DNA of 64,000 nucleotides from Delphinapterus leucas (GCF_002288925.2 NW_022098024.1:1410728-1474727); one strand, 5' to 3'; counted from the stretch's first letter, positions 46,518-58,504 are shown. Made by a program: numbers and translations. The notes: a model not told the origin generated them from the letters alone.

Positions 46518-46842
46518 TGTTATGGGTTTTGTCCTCCAAACAGACATGTTGAAGCCCTAACCCCAACTCCCTCGGGATGTGACGTTATTTCGGAATGGGG
46601 TCATTGCTCATGTAATTAGTTAAAATGAGGTCATACTGGAATAGGGTGGGTGCTTTACCCAATGATTGGTGACCTTGTAAGAGGAGGCAAGGAAGGATCC
46701 ACCCTTAGAGGCATCAGCATTGCCCTCCCAACACCTTGACTGTGAACTTCTAGCATCCAGAATTATGAGAAAGTAAATTTATGTTGTTTTAAACCAGTCA
46801 GTTTGTGGTACTTTATTATAGCAACCCTAAGAAATGAATACA
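46518..46842 (+). mobile_element. ERVL-MaLR LTR (MLT1A-like)
   Basis: Opens 'tgttatgggttttgtcctccaaacagacatgttgaagccctaaccccaactccctcgggatgtgacgttatttcggaatggggtcattgc' and ends 'cagtcagtttgtggtactttattatagcaaccctaagaaatgaataca', the start and end of an MLT1A-type LTR. The middle lacks the usual 'gacacagacacac...gaagacgatgtgaagac' part, so about 50-60 bp is deleted. Probably a solo LTR; 5-bp flanks are not identical. Confidence 0.88.
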
Positions 46843-47689
46843 CCACCTTTTAAGACAAATTACTTTGGAACATTATTTGCAGTCCAAGGAGGAGATCCTA
46901 GGATGACTGCTAAGATGGACACATTCAAGAGGAACTCTAATTATTTCTTAAGGAAGTTAAGAAACTTTTAGCTGCATTTGAGGTGCTCTTGGTATTGGTC
47001 CATCATTTGCTTCCCTCCTGCCTAACTGTTCTCTAAGGTCATTGGAAACCATCTTCCCTGTCCCCTACCATCTTCACCCCACCACACACCTCCAACGGTG
47101 AGCTGTGAACCTTGGAAAGATAATGTTGCAATGGATGAGGGAGCCCAGAGAGGAAACTATATTAATCAAGTGTCATCGAGATGGCCTTAATCTCTGAAAA
47201 CCTTCACATCCTTTGTCCCAGGTCACATCTAAGAGAAGAAAGGCCATGGTTTTTGCTCTCATGTGTGTTTAATACTCCTTTTTATCTCACACTGACTCTG
47301 TAAGATTAAATAGCAGATATCTAAAAATTATTTTAGGCACCACCTACCTAAAGGGAAAAGATAGCATTTTATCTTCTGAGGAGGTACATTAAAATCACAT
47401 ATTTAGTTTTTCTCCTGTTGATCTAATCTTTGGATTAGCAGCTGAAAGTCAGGCACCTTTTACTTTGAAAATAAATCATTGATATTCTCATTTGTATTCT
47501 AGAAACAAACAATAGCGATTTGCACTATTCTTCTACCCACATTGTCCTTTTTGGTATCTGCTTATAGCTATTAATAGAGTGATTACTTAATAACGGAGAT
47601 TAATTCAGTTTATGGAAATTGAGCAACTTTCTTTAAAAATAACAGGATACATTTTACTGCATTATGATCATAAAATTAAAACATGCTCT
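46843..47689. other. Unassigned sequence
   Basis: About 0.85 kb with no gene or recognised repeat. Confidence 0.4.
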
Positions 47690-47990
47690 TTGTAGAAAAT
47701 TTGAATAAAATAAACAATGAGGCAAACAAACCACCCACAATCATTCTACATATTTGTCTTTTAATTTCCACTATTTTTCCATTAAGGTTTAATAGCTGTG
47801 CTTAAACTGTAGTTTTAATTTACTGTCTTGCTTTTTTTTTCACTTGTCATTATAACAAATTTTTTTCCCATTACACAAAATATTTTTTGCAAGCATCATA
47901 TTAAATGACTACATAATATTCCTTCATTAGGATATATTATAGTTTATATTTTGCCCTGTTTCAGCAAATTCCTTTTAATAAAAACTTAAA
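47690..47990 (-). mobile_element. Old L1 3' end (L1M-type), antisense
   Basis: 'tttgtagaaaatttgaataaaataaacaatgaggcaaacaaaccacccacaatcattctaca', 'cttgctttttttttcacttgtcattataac', 'tgactacataatattccttcattaggatatattatagtttat' are the antisense of the common old-L1 3' end (gtagaaaatttggaaaa ... cacttaacaatat ... gctgcatagtattccattgtatgg). Confidence 0.72.
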
Positions 47991-49289
47991 ACTTTTTAAA
48001 AGGTTAGAAATTACCCATTTCAAAGATATTCAAATGCAAATTGAGACATCTAATGAATGAACACCTATGTTCAAACTACATCCATTGGTTGGTGGTATTC
48101 TGTAGAAGCTCTGCCATTGTCCCTGGAGATATGATGATACACTCATTTTGCTTTCTTCATGCTAGACTCTGTGGAGGATACCAAGATAACTCAGTAACAA
48201 CACCTGCACTCCAAGCACTTAAAAAAAATATACAAAATAATAACTATAATTAAAGGAGAAAAAATATCCTGCATTTGTACATATACACATGTTATTGTAG
48301 TTTAATAGGGAAAATTTTTCTGGTAGGGGCATCTGGGAACTGAATATGGAAAGGCAGAATCTGAGTTGGAACTTAAGATCAATATGCTGAAGATACTTGT
48401 AAATTTGAGTGGGCTGAGTGGAGAGAGGACTGTGGGAAGGAAAGGTCAGAACTATTATTTTTAATGGAGACTAGCAAGTACAGAGTATCTCCGTTAACCA
48501 ACTCCAAGTTGCGAATAACCAGTTCCCTCCCTGATTTCGGTAAGTTGTTATTTCTGATGCTCATGGCATATTGAATTCTAGGGCTACTAAGCCACTCTAG
48601 AGCACATTCACCTCTTTTTCTTTCTACAGACTGATTGTATGCTTAATAAACTTGCTTTTGTTGCTAAAACTACTCATATCAATGTTTCTTTTTATTTTAA
48701 ATATACAGTAATTTAAAAGTATGTTAGCCAAAGAAATAAAGGTGCAAAAAGAAAGGCGGCATTTTTTTTGTGTGTGTGAATGCTAAGTTAATGTATTGAA
48801 AAAACACAACATAGATGAATCACTAAAAAATTACAGCAGAATTAGGAGTTGGAGAAGAGTCAAATGTAAAAGATGGGAAGAAAATTTTAAAATATTAAAG
48901 GATCGTGCATTCAAATTGCTTCACAAGTATCTCTAAAAACTTATTTCATTCTAAAGAAACTAAAACTGGAAAAAGTATGTGATTCATGCACTTGGTGAAT
49001 CCATAGTGAAAAGAAAAAAAAGGCCTATGATTTGCATGAAATGACTGGCAAACGAATGTAAATATATGCATTTTTTAATAGATCAAAATGTTTAAAATTT
49101 TATGTATAATTTTTATTAACCTCCTTTTTAATATACTCACCAATCAAAGATGAAAAGCAAATACACACCGAGTAAAGGAGTGATTAGGTCATGTGAGGAT
49201 TTGGATTCTAGATTAAGATGTTGGAACTTTAGTTGGGGTATATGTGGAAGATACTGGCAGATTTGGGGTGGAGCTGTGGCATGACCAGG
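47991..49289. other. Unassigned AT-rich sequence
   Basis: No gene or confident repeat in about 1.3 kb. Confidence 0.4.
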
Positions 49290-50000
49290 AGCATCACCCT
49301 ATGTGAAGAACAGTCTGGCCGGCCGTCCTGCTCAAGATGAATTGGAAGGGTCCGAGACTAGAGGCAGGGAGAATAGTAAAGACTTCTGTGAAATAGGACA
49401 AGTAAGGTGTAAATATGGCCTGAATTATAGGTAGTGAAAATGAGGATAAGAATTGATATTTTTCAGGTATAACAGAGTACCTGGCCACTTGCGTAAATGT
49501 CGTGTCAATGAGATGATACCAAGACTTTAGGCTTGAAATACTAGATGGATGAAAGTGACAATAAGAACAATGGGAAACAGGAGGAGGAGAAGCACAAGTT
49601 TCATTTTGGATCTGATCAGCAGAGAGTTCCAGTTACATGCCCCATTCCTACATCCCAATCCAGGGCATTTCATCTCCCTTGGACAGCAGACAGCTGGAGA
49701 CAACAATCCAGAGCTTGGTAATTGGGACTCATTTACAGAGAGGAGATAGTTGAAGCCATAAGAGGAAAGATACAGAAACAGTCTGAGCCAAGCGATCCCA
49801 GCCTCACACAAGTAAAGGCAGTTGAGAGGTTAAGTAGGAGTAATTAGTTAAGTATTATATAGAGAGGGAAAGGCCTATAATTTATGACAGATGAGTTGTT
49901 GGTGACCTTAAAGAATCTGTTTAATATAATGGTGGGATTCTTCAAGGAGCCAAGGAAAAAGTCTTTGGGAGGGTCATGAAATAGAGTTAGTGAATGGGAC
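49290..50000 (-). mobile_element. L2 LINE, internal ORF2 (reverse-transcriptase) region, antisense
   Basis: Order parallels antisense L2 ORF2 rather than its 3' UTR: 'gatgaattggaagggtccgagactagaggcagggag', 'aatgagatgataccaagactttaggcttgaaatactagatggatgaaagtgac', 'gaaacaggaggaggagaagcacaagttt', and 'gcagttgagaggttaagtaggagtaa ... gttgttggtgaccttaaagaa ... aatggtgggattc', matching antisense 'gctgagaggtcaagtaagatgagg ... attggtgaccttgacaagag'. Frames are broken throughout. Confidence 0.62.
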
Positions 50001-50407
50001 TTCTAAGAAATTTGCCTTGAAAATGAAGAATTAAATAAAAGTACAATAGTAATTTGAGGAAGGGATCCTTTTAACAGTAAGAGAGGTCTTAGGAAAATGT
50101 TACATTGAAGAAGATAAAACTGCTAATGAAGAACTCATCTGAATTTTCACTTGAGAAAAATATTTCGTTTGTCAATTACAATAAAACACATTTATGCACC
50201 AACTAAAATAGACTTCTTTAATGTCATGTGAATAACGGTAGTCCACTGGGAAAGTGTCTTTTCTAAAATAATGTAAAGAGATTGAGCTAGGATTATCTAG
50301 AAATATCTGTATATGTATATTTAGGACAAAATTATAATATGAAAAGAAAAGTAGAAAGAGAAAAAACACATGCTTTACCAGATTTTGGGAAATGATATGG
50401 CCTAGAG
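50001..50407. other. Unassigned spacer
   Basis: Nothing recognised. Confidence 0.4.
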
Positions 50408-50899
50408 CAGTGTGTTCCAAATCATTGAACATGTGCTATGCAGTTGGGACTCAGAACAGAAAAAAGTTTCATTTTAAATAATATTTAAATAATACTGGGG
50501 CACATAAGTACAGTGAAATTCCATTTTCAATTTCATTTCATTTCATCTGGATTATGTCAAGGAGAAAGGCCCAGTTTGGTGTTAATAGGTCTTCAACTTG
50601 CTCACCTCTTTTTACATTAAAAGAGAATGGGCAGCCACCTCAGAGTATATATGAATCAATGATATTTATCAAGAATTTAATCATTTGCTTTAATTAAATT
50701 AATTTTATAGTTATATTTTATGTAATGAATTATATTAGTTTTCCAATTATGTTAAGACATAAAGTCTCATTTAAAATAAGTTTAAGCTAAACAAGTGAGG
50801 TAATTAAGTACATACTCAGTAAATAATAGTATAGATGATGGGGTTATAGCCTCACAGTAGTGAAAATGGTACCAAAAGACAGGGGCTTGGGAAACATTG
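50408..50899 (+). mobile_element. Candidate non-autonomous hAT element with terminal repeats and 8-bp flanks
   Basis: Left end 'cagtgtgttccaaat' (50408-50422). The right end '...cttgggaaacattg' complements to 'caatgtttcccaag', a degenerate inverted repeat. The 8-bp flanks are gcctagag (50400-50407) and tcttagaa (50900-50907); both fit the n-Y-Y-T-A-G-A-n pattern close to the nTCTAGAn preference known for hAT-Charlie elements. Internal sequence is AT-rich without an ORF and has a short (TTTCA)n patch near 50530. I cannot name a family. Confidence 0.5.
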
Positions 50900-51307
50900 T
50901 CTTAGAAAGAAGTTTTAATTTGGGAATTAGAAAACATTTGATCTGCCAATGGTTAATTTGTTGTTTTTTTGAAAAGTTTATGACCGTTCAGAGCTTTAGT
51001 GTCTGTGTTTGTCAATCAGAAATACTCATTAGGAAAGTGACAAGGTCACATGAACCAATCCATGATGAACAAATTGCGCAATTTTCAGTAGTAGGTCTCT
51101 AAAATGCGTTACCTGTTTGTCTGCATTCCTGCTTTTCATGAAAGTTGTGATTTGCCCAAGAAAAACACATTCTAGGAGAGAATTTCATCTATTGACTTAA
51201 CTATTGAGCTCTTAGTCTACAAGGCAGACACTGTCCAATCTTTTGAGAAATACCCAGATCTGTTCTCATATAGCTTACAATCTTGTGTGAATAAAAATAA
51301 ATTGCCA
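50900..51307. other. Unassigned spacer
   Basis: Nothing recognised. Confidence 0.4.
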
Positions 51308-51393
51308 AGTATAGCTGATTCACTTTGTTATAAGCAGAAACTAACACACCATTGTAAAGCAGTTACACTCTAATAAAGATATTTAAAAAAAAC
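51308..51393 (+). mobile_element. Tiny L1 3' end with target duplication
   Basis: 'tatagctgattcactttgttataagcagaaactaacacaccattgtaaagcagttacactctaataaag' is the last part of the L1 3' UTR. Flanks 51290-51307 and 51394-51410 agree apart from one indel and one substitution, so the insertion is about 86 bp. Confidence 0.85.
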
Positions 51394-51410
51394 AATAAAA
51401 TAAATTTCCA

Positions 51411-52070
51411 GTTCAATTCAGGTATTAAAACCTATAGATGGAGGTCTTATGCAGCTTCATCATATTACCAAGCTATATTATTTCGTTTTAGCTGCTACAC
51501 AAGTTTAGGACTGCCAAATGGAAAGAGATTTTTTTTTTCCTGTTGAATGTATAAAACACTTTAAAGGTTCTTCACTTCCATGATAAGGTAATTGTTCAAT
51601 TCATATGATTGTTAAAATAATGAATTGAATATACGTGCAAAGCAATTGCTTGACATTAAAAAACACAACAGTTTAGTTTCATCATCATCACAATACTTTG
51701 TGTTTTAGATAAAGATAGTTGATCGCCTAAAGCTAAAGTTGGAAAATCTCATTACTACTGGGCTTACTGATTATCTCTTGGTTTTAACAAATGAAGAGCA
51801 TCTTCATGTCCAATCCATATTGGACAACATGGATTTTTTAAGGTCTTCCTCATGTGATTATATCTTAAATATTTTTATTCTAGGACTAAACCTGGACTTT
51901 TATCAATATATGTATAGAGGTTATCATCAGAAAAAAATATCTGGTTTCTCTGGTTTTCACTTCAGATTTTAATGGCCAGAGCCTGGAGACAGATCACTTC
52001 AGTTACCCCCCAGGCATATCTTTGACCACATCGGAGCCATTCTGGACTATAGTTGGAACTGTGTTACCAT
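51411..52070. other. Unassigned spacer
   Basis: Nothing recognised. Confidence 0.4.
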
Positions 52071-52130
52071 GGTTTATTTTCCCTGTGTCCTTGAGACAGT
52101 GGTTTATTTTCTCTGTGTCCCTGTATCCTG
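52071..52130 (+). repeat. 30-bp imperfect tandem duplication
   Basis: A 30-base unit at 52071-52100 (ggtttattttccctgtgtcc followed by ten bases) is followed by a second, partly diverged copy from 52101; the first 20 bases differ at one position. Confidence 0.85.
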
Positions 52131-52554
52131 TGCAAATACCCTAATGGTCCCAATGTTGTGGCTGAAAATTCATATACAATAACCTCTCAGCCCTCAAACT
52201 AATAATTGCTTTCCAAAAAAAAGTTATCTTTTTACACACCTCATGTGATCAGGTACCCTATCCCTCACCCAGCCCTGGGATTCTGGCTCCCAACTCCCTG
52301 CAGTACTACTTAGCTTATTATTTTAAAGACACCATATATCTGTTTCCATCCGTTCTTGAAAAATCTATAGGAATAAAGTCTACCCTGATTCGTGAGGAAT
52401 AGGCTTGATACAAATATGTAGATAGTTTCCAGCTTCGATTTCCCAAATTCTTGAAAACTGCCAGGCTGAGTGAAATGGTTAATGAATAGAGGACACATTT
52501 TTTTTCTTGGATTCCTAACACAAATGACATTTTTATTCATAAATAATCACCACT
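52131..52554. other. Unassigned spacer
   Basis: Nothing recognised. Overlapping minus-strand frames of 70-76 codons (52310-52540) show no protein features. Confidence 0.4.
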
Positions 52555-52756
52555 GGGCTTCCCTGGTGGCGCAGTGGTTGAGAGTCTGCCTGCTGATGCT
52601 AGGGGACACGGTTTCGTGCCCCAGTCCGGGAAGAGCCCACATGCCGTGGAGCGGCTGGGCCCGTGAGCCTGTGCGTCTGGAGCCTGTGCTCCGCAACGGG
52701 AGAGGCCACAACAGTGAGAGGCCCGCGTACCGCCAGGAAAAAAAAAAAAAAAAAAT
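52555..52756 (+). mobile_element. CHR-2-like SINE, short variant
   Basis: Same plan as the SINE at 44930 with A box tggcgcagtggt (52567-52578), but the B box reads ggtttcgtgcc (52610-52620) rather than gggttcgtgcc. After 'gggcccgtgagcc' (ending 52669) a 14-bp stretch present in the other two CHR-2 copies is missing; it is bounded by gagcc direct repeats. Tail A17. Flanks aatcaccact (52545-52554) and aatcaacact (52755-52764) are a 10-bp duplication with one change. Frames of 94 and 123 codons over it are SINE artefacts. Confidence 0.94.
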
Positions 52757-52764
52757 CAACACTA

Positions 52765-52994
52765 AAATAGAACAACTAGCATTGATGTTAATGACTAAAC
52801 GTCTACATTTACTACATTTGGTTAAGCTCATGGTGAATTAATAAATGTTGCAGAATGGAGAAAAGGCAGTTCTCTAGCCCACCGGCACTGTTGAATGAAG
52901 CATGTACAACAGAATTCTTTGGCATGTAGAACTTGGCTTATATGTTCTACTGAAAAGTATTTGGTGTAGGAAAGAAGTTTGGATTAGGGGGCAG
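52765..52994. other. Unassigned spacer
   Basis: Nothing recognised. Confidence 0.4.
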
Positions 52995-53162
52995 AAGACA
53001 GAGTTCTAGGCATGTTGTCCTACTTACTAAGCATCGGAGTATCATAGACCGGTATCTCTAATGCCTCCGTTGCTTCATCTCTAAGTTGATGCTAATAATA
53101 TCCACTATTTCTATCTAGATTATAAAGTGAAATAACATATATTAAAGCACTCTTTAAGAGGC
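52995..53162 (+). mobile_element. MIR SINE
   Basis: 'gacagagttctaggcatgttgtcctacttactaagc', 'atgcctccgttgcttcatctctaagttgatgctaataatatccactatttctatctagattataaagtgaaataacatatattaaagcactc' follow the MIR core and 3' half. Confidence 0.66.
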
Positions 53163-54209
53163 AACTTACCATTTTTGATAATTGTGTTCATCGCCATTAT
53201 TATTATCTTGAACTCGTTTGAGGGTATAATTGTATCAATTCACCAAATAGAAGCCAGTAGGTTGTTTCTGTCTACAACTGTGCATAACCTTAGGGATAGG
53301 CATTTAGATTTCAAAAATCAATTGCCTAACTGTAGGAGAGAGAGGACATGCTGTGGCAGTAGTTCACATAAAAACGTTTATGGGGCATTGAGTTGATCTC
53401 AAGCTTAACATGAATCCACAGTGAGACGTGGCTGCAAATTTCTGGCATTATTAAGAAGAAAAGAGTTTGCATGGCACGGGAAGTTGCAGTCTCATTCTCT
53501 GCATTAATCCAACCACACCCAGAATACTCAGTGCAATTCCAAGCATGCATTTTAAAGAATTAGAGGGAGACTAGAGTGATTCCAGGTTGATGAAATTTGT
53601 GAGGAGGCCTAGAAAACATATCACATAGGAAGAATTTGAGTGAACTCAGGGAAGCTGAGAAAGAAGGAGTAAATTTATTCTGTCTTCTTCTGAAGCTAGA
53701 ACCAGTGGTAGAATTAATAAAATACCACATTGTAGCTCATTATGAGAGAAGCATTTATAAAATATAGAGTTGCTTGAGAGCAAGAAAAGATGCCTTACTG
53801 GGTAGAGAATTTACTGTCTTTGGAGATACTTCAAGAGAAGTTGTATGACCTTCACAAACACCTATATTGTATGGGCATCTCCAGTTGTGTTGGAGTTTTC
53901 ATTGAAGATCTTACAGATCTTCTGACAATTCAGTGTATATAATAAGGCTATTGTACTCAAGATTGCTATAATATATTTAGTATATCCAAAACATCATTTT
54001 CTGAAACCCGTGGCATCCCGATTTCAAGAGATGCTGCTCTATTCAAAATATAACCTACCGATAAAATACAATTGGAGAACCCCATCTTCTATAACTCATC
54101 TTAGAAAATGATGACACATAGCAGTAGACTGAAAACTCTTCTAATGATAAAGATGCCTGTTAACTATGTTTGGCCCAATTTTTCTTAACTTACTTGATCA
54201 TGCAGTTTT
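53163..54209. other. Unassigned sequence
   Basis: No gene or confident repeat in about 1 kb. Confidence 0.4.
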
Positions 54210-54266
54210 ATTTATTCACTCATTCATCTATCTGTCTATCACTATCTACCTACCTATCTGCATATA
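54210..54266. repeat. Degenerate (ATTC/ATCT/CTAC)n microsatellite
   Basis: Runs from 'tattcactcattcatctatctgtctatc' to 'ctacctacctatctgc', with frequent interruptions. Confidence 0.85.
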
Positions 54267-55639
54267 ATCTCTTTGTACCAACTGTGGAACTAACAACTGG
54301 CTCAAGAAACCATATGGATATATGAACATTCTGGATAACTTTCTACAGAAATTATCCAAATCCCTTTTTAAAATGTATAAGATACATCTTATAAGTTGAA
54401 ATTTGGAGCCATTGCTATTCTCAAACGTAAGGCAGTTTGCAGAATTCAGCTCAGTTCATCTAGCTCCTGGGATGGGAGGAGATGAGATAAAACTGCGCAC
54501 TTGAGTATCAACACTTCCCAGCATCATTCCAGCTATTAGCAATGACTACTAAAAAACTTAAAATTGGACTTGATTCTCAGCAGAACCAATAGACCCAATA
54601 TAAATATTTTCCACCCTGCTATATATTGAAGTGTTGAACTGTTACCTTTTCAAAAACTGAAGTTCTGAATGAGTCTACAGAGTTTTCCAATATTTTCTTG
54701 ATAGCTCACCTTGCTGTTTCCCTTCAGCCCCCATCCCTCAGGTACCAGATCCTTGTTTTTGTTTCTTCATTACTCCAGTTTCCTAGTGTACTGGTTGCGA
54801 GGAGTAGGGGGATTCTTATGCTGGGTACCAACAATCTGCCATTGTTCTGACTTTTCTCCTAATTTATGCCAGCTTCAGGTCATGCTGCCTCCCCACTTTT
54901 TGTGTGGATTTTTCTAGGTGAGACTATTTGCTAGTGATGCCGACACCACCTCTGCTGTTCCGTTCTCAGGCAGACTCTCCCTAAATTGTTGGCTGCTTAG
55001 AACCAGAAATCACTGACCTACTTGGACTTGATCTCTGCGTCCCTTATCTAAGTTGACAGTATTTGCTCTATGACTGCTAACATCTCCTTTCCTCAGCGTC
55101 TTCCCTTTTATTATACCCTCTAGCATGTGGCTAACCACATACTGGCAATGTGTGTTCTAACCTCATCCTATGATCTGAGTCTGACAGGGTCCAATAAAAT
55201 GGTCATGCTAATGAAGAGCCTCATTACAAACACACATCGTTACTCTATTGTGTTGGCTTATACTCATCTCTCCACATGATTATATTCTAGCTTGAATTAC
55301 CTAACAAGCATTTAATTGTGTAGTAAAGGCTACTGGGTAATGGGGAGGGGGAGACACAAAGAAGAATTTCAATTAGGTATTTTAGGGAAAAGAGTACACA
55401 GATATATGTGTGTTGGAAATTTGTCAGAGCACCTGAGTACAGAAGTAGCCATTTTCAGAATTCGGAATTGGAACACTGATGTAAAGGACCTACTGTTTAT
55501 CAAGCCTGTCCCTTTTCAATGTGAGAGAGGTTAATAAGACACAACCACAAGTCATTAGCTTTGTGAGACTGTAATCACAATAAGATCAAGGACTGACTTT
55601 CCTTGCACCCAGTGTATCCTGTAAAGTCATGGTTCCTGC
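54267..55639. other. Unassigned sequence
   Basis: About 1.4 kb. Nothing recognised. The part 54690-55160 is pyrimidine-rich and complex but matches no family I know. Confidence 0.4.
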
Positions 55640-56108
55640 CACAAACAGATGGCAGTCTAAAAAAAGAATAATTGCAGAAAGTTTTAAAAAGGGTATCTTT
55701 ATGAAGAACTATGGATTAAGAGAAACCAACACGAGTTGGTAAAGCATCTCTAAGGCTAACAACCACAGGTGGCCTCCACTAACCTCAGACCTGAAAGGGC
55801 AAAGATAGTGAGTGGTTCCCAGAAGCCCATGAGAGCTATAGCATTAGGAGGGGACATTTTAGCTTTGATTCTAGCCCTGGCAGTAGCATCCAAGGTGGAT
55901 GTCCTGACAGCTGTACCAGCACCAGTTACCAGGGTCCAAAGGCAGGACTGGCTGGGTGTTGTTTCAGATGTCAATCTTCCCTTAATTTCTGCTAATTTTC
56001 AAGGCTTTCTTTCAGTCTCCTGTTGATTCTCTCTGTTCCTTCATATCCTTCCGATAAATCCCTTTCCTGCTTAAGTTAACCAGCATTTGTTTCCACTGTT
56101 TGCATAGA
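55640..56108 (+). mobile_element. Possible ERVL-class LTR
   Basis: 'ctgaaagggcaaagatagtg', 'gagctatagcattaggaggggacattttag', 'ctagccctggcagtagcatccaaggtggatgtcctgacagctgtaccagcaccagttacc', 'tctcctgttgattctctctg', 'cgataaatccctttcctgcttaagttaaccag' have the polyadenylation-like tail and block order of ERVL-type LTRs. Opposed frames of 72 and 85 codons inside are not supported as genes. The family is not certain. Confidence 0.42.
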
Positions 56109-56684
56109 AAAAAAAATCTTTTATATTTGTCTAAAGGACCCAAAGATAACAGATCAAAATTTAGCTTTCTCCTTTAAAATTCTGAAAGAGGATGCTGCTA
56201 CCACCCTTTTCAAGGTAAAAGTTTCTACATAATTCTACTTAGGTCAGTTTTTAATAGCTAGAAGTGAAAATTCAGCATTACAAAATGAAACTATCATCCC
56301 CAAGCTCACTTACACAAGAGTTGTTTATTTCAATAGTTGAGCTCTGTTAAACATAATCATGTTAAATCTGAGTGAGGCGAGATCCAATATGGATTTCAAG
56401 TGTGAGCCAACAAGAAGGTCCTCATAGGAAACACAAGATTCACAATCTGGAAAGTCATGGAGACTGCCTGGCGGTACCTTACTCCTCTAATTTGCATAGG
56501 CAGAAACCCTAATCCTTGAACTTGTGAACTCTAGATAGTGAACTAGTCTCTTGAGACATTAGAGAGGGTTATGGTTAAGGCAGTTTTACTCACCTAGTGG
56601 GATTACCTTCATTTTAGATAAACCATCCCCATGTCTTACTCAAGTGCATCAAATTCCTGTTTGTGAGTTCTTCCAGAAATAATT
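56109..56684. other. Unassigned spacer
   Basis: Nothing recognised. Confidence 0.4.
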
Positions 56685-56897
56685 TAACTTTGAGTAGCTC
56701 CTCCACTCACTAGCTATGTGACTTTAGGGTAGTTAATCAATCTCTTTGCATCTCATATTTTTTCATATGCAATATTGAGATAATTATAGTAGCTTTTTTA
56801 TATGTTGGAAAGTGGGATTAAAATGACTATTCATACATTGTACTTACAACCCTGCTGGCCCTAATGAATGCTCCATAAATGTTAGCTAAAAGATACA
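56685..56897 (+). mobile_element. MIR SINE
   Basis: 'ctccactcactagctatgtgactttagggtagttaatcaatctctttgcatctcatattttttcatatgcaatattgagataattatagtagc' then 'gctggccctaatgaatgctccataaatgttagct' are the MIR core and terminus. Confidence 0.76.
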
Positions 56898-58504
56898 TGA
56901 ATGTGACCGGCAAATAACAACCAAGAAATACAGTGAAGCAATACAGAAAAATAAGAGAGAAGGCAAAGAAGACCCATGGACAATGATAAATTCTTGAGAG
57001 TCTGGTAACTATACACTGTCCTTGAGTTAACCATCTCTTGTGTTGACTACACAATTCACAATGTCCCTTATAAGTAAACAAACAAGCAAAAAGAAGTAAA
57101 CACAGAACAGATACTTAGGAGCAGCACAACTTTTTTTGTGTGTGTAAAGATGGGACAGGGATTTCTTTCAGAAGGCTTCATAAATAAATAGGACACTGTA
57201 TGATGTAATGAACAATGTCCTTAGAAAATACCCTTACAATGAGTGATGAGCTCTACAGGGCTGTTTATTTTTCAACAACCCTCAAACTAGGTCAATGGCA
57301 TCACAATGAAGTTTGTTTAACTAAAAAGACAGCATTCTGCTACACGCCAAGTGGAAGAGGTTCTGGGTATGGAAGAGAGAGAATTGGAAGTGGGGGATTG
57401 ATTTGCCTTCTCAGAGGAGAGAGAAGCTACTCAATGACTGGTGGAAGGGCCATCAGACTGGAAACGGTGAAAGTGAGTGTATCAATTGAGAAGTAAATCA
57501 ACTGGTCATCATAACAAAATTTAAGGGTTTTAGGGATGCGTTAAATGTGGCTTGTAGAGAAAGGAATGGACACTGGCCAAAACCTAAATAAAGAATAGAT
57601 TCATTTCTGAGCTCTTGACTTTTGTTAAGAAAGGACCAAGACACAAATTCTGCGTTGCTGTCTGACATTGGTCCCTACCTCCCAGCTTTCAACTTCAGAC
57701 TGCGGGGCTTAGAGTTCAATCTGCAGTATGTTGAATGTTTGACAACTTTTGGGGGCTGAGGAAACTGTCAAAATAAATTGCCTTCATAATGCAAGAGGGA
57801 AGCCAAGCTCCGCATTCCTCTCGATACAGCAAATGTGCACACTCAGCTAGAAAAACAGCATTGTGCTTCAGCAGCCCACTGGATTAAGGAGATATATTGG
57901 TCATGGGTGAATTTCCAAGGACAGGCTTCAGAATTTCATCGCAGTTCTTTGGTATTTGCATATAAGTCAGTTTCATTTTCCTGGGGCAATGCCTTTATTA
58001 TGGGCACATCTACATTTAATAAAGGAGTGAGCCATTCTAGTGCTAGTAATTTTTAGAATTACTGCCGAAATTGTTTCTTCCTTATCTTAGGTCAGTCACC
58101 TTTAATATTTAAATGCTGACGTTTAACATATGAGAGTTTAGCTGTTATCAATATCTTTCACTATTAAAATAGGTTTTGTGATCCATCCAGTATTAAAATC
58201 CCCATTTTTATTTTAAATTCTAGCACTCTGATAATGAAAGTAACATAAGTTAGTGTGAATTTTACTTTAATTCCTAACTAATAAAGAGATTTCCTTCCAC
58301 TTTTGACATATTTCTTTTGGGCCATTTTGTTCATTTTTTCAATAATAATCATCAGGGAAGGGAGGCAAAAGATTCGGTTTGTACTTTTCACTGATTTAAT
58401 GTCACAGCAAGATATCCTACAACTTGAGCATGTCTCTGACTTTATGTCCTACTAAATACTTTCATGAGAAAATTTAAATTGTTATGTTAAAGGAAATAAA
58501 AATA
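56898..58504. other. Unassigned AT-rich sequence
   Basis: About 1.6 kb with no gene or confident repeat. Frames of 73-93 codons at 57215-57496 and 57835-58056 are unsupported. Confidence 0.4.

Noticed and set aside
52470..52841. 123-codon and opposed 94-codon frames
   Set aside because: Both read through the SINE at 52555 and its tail.
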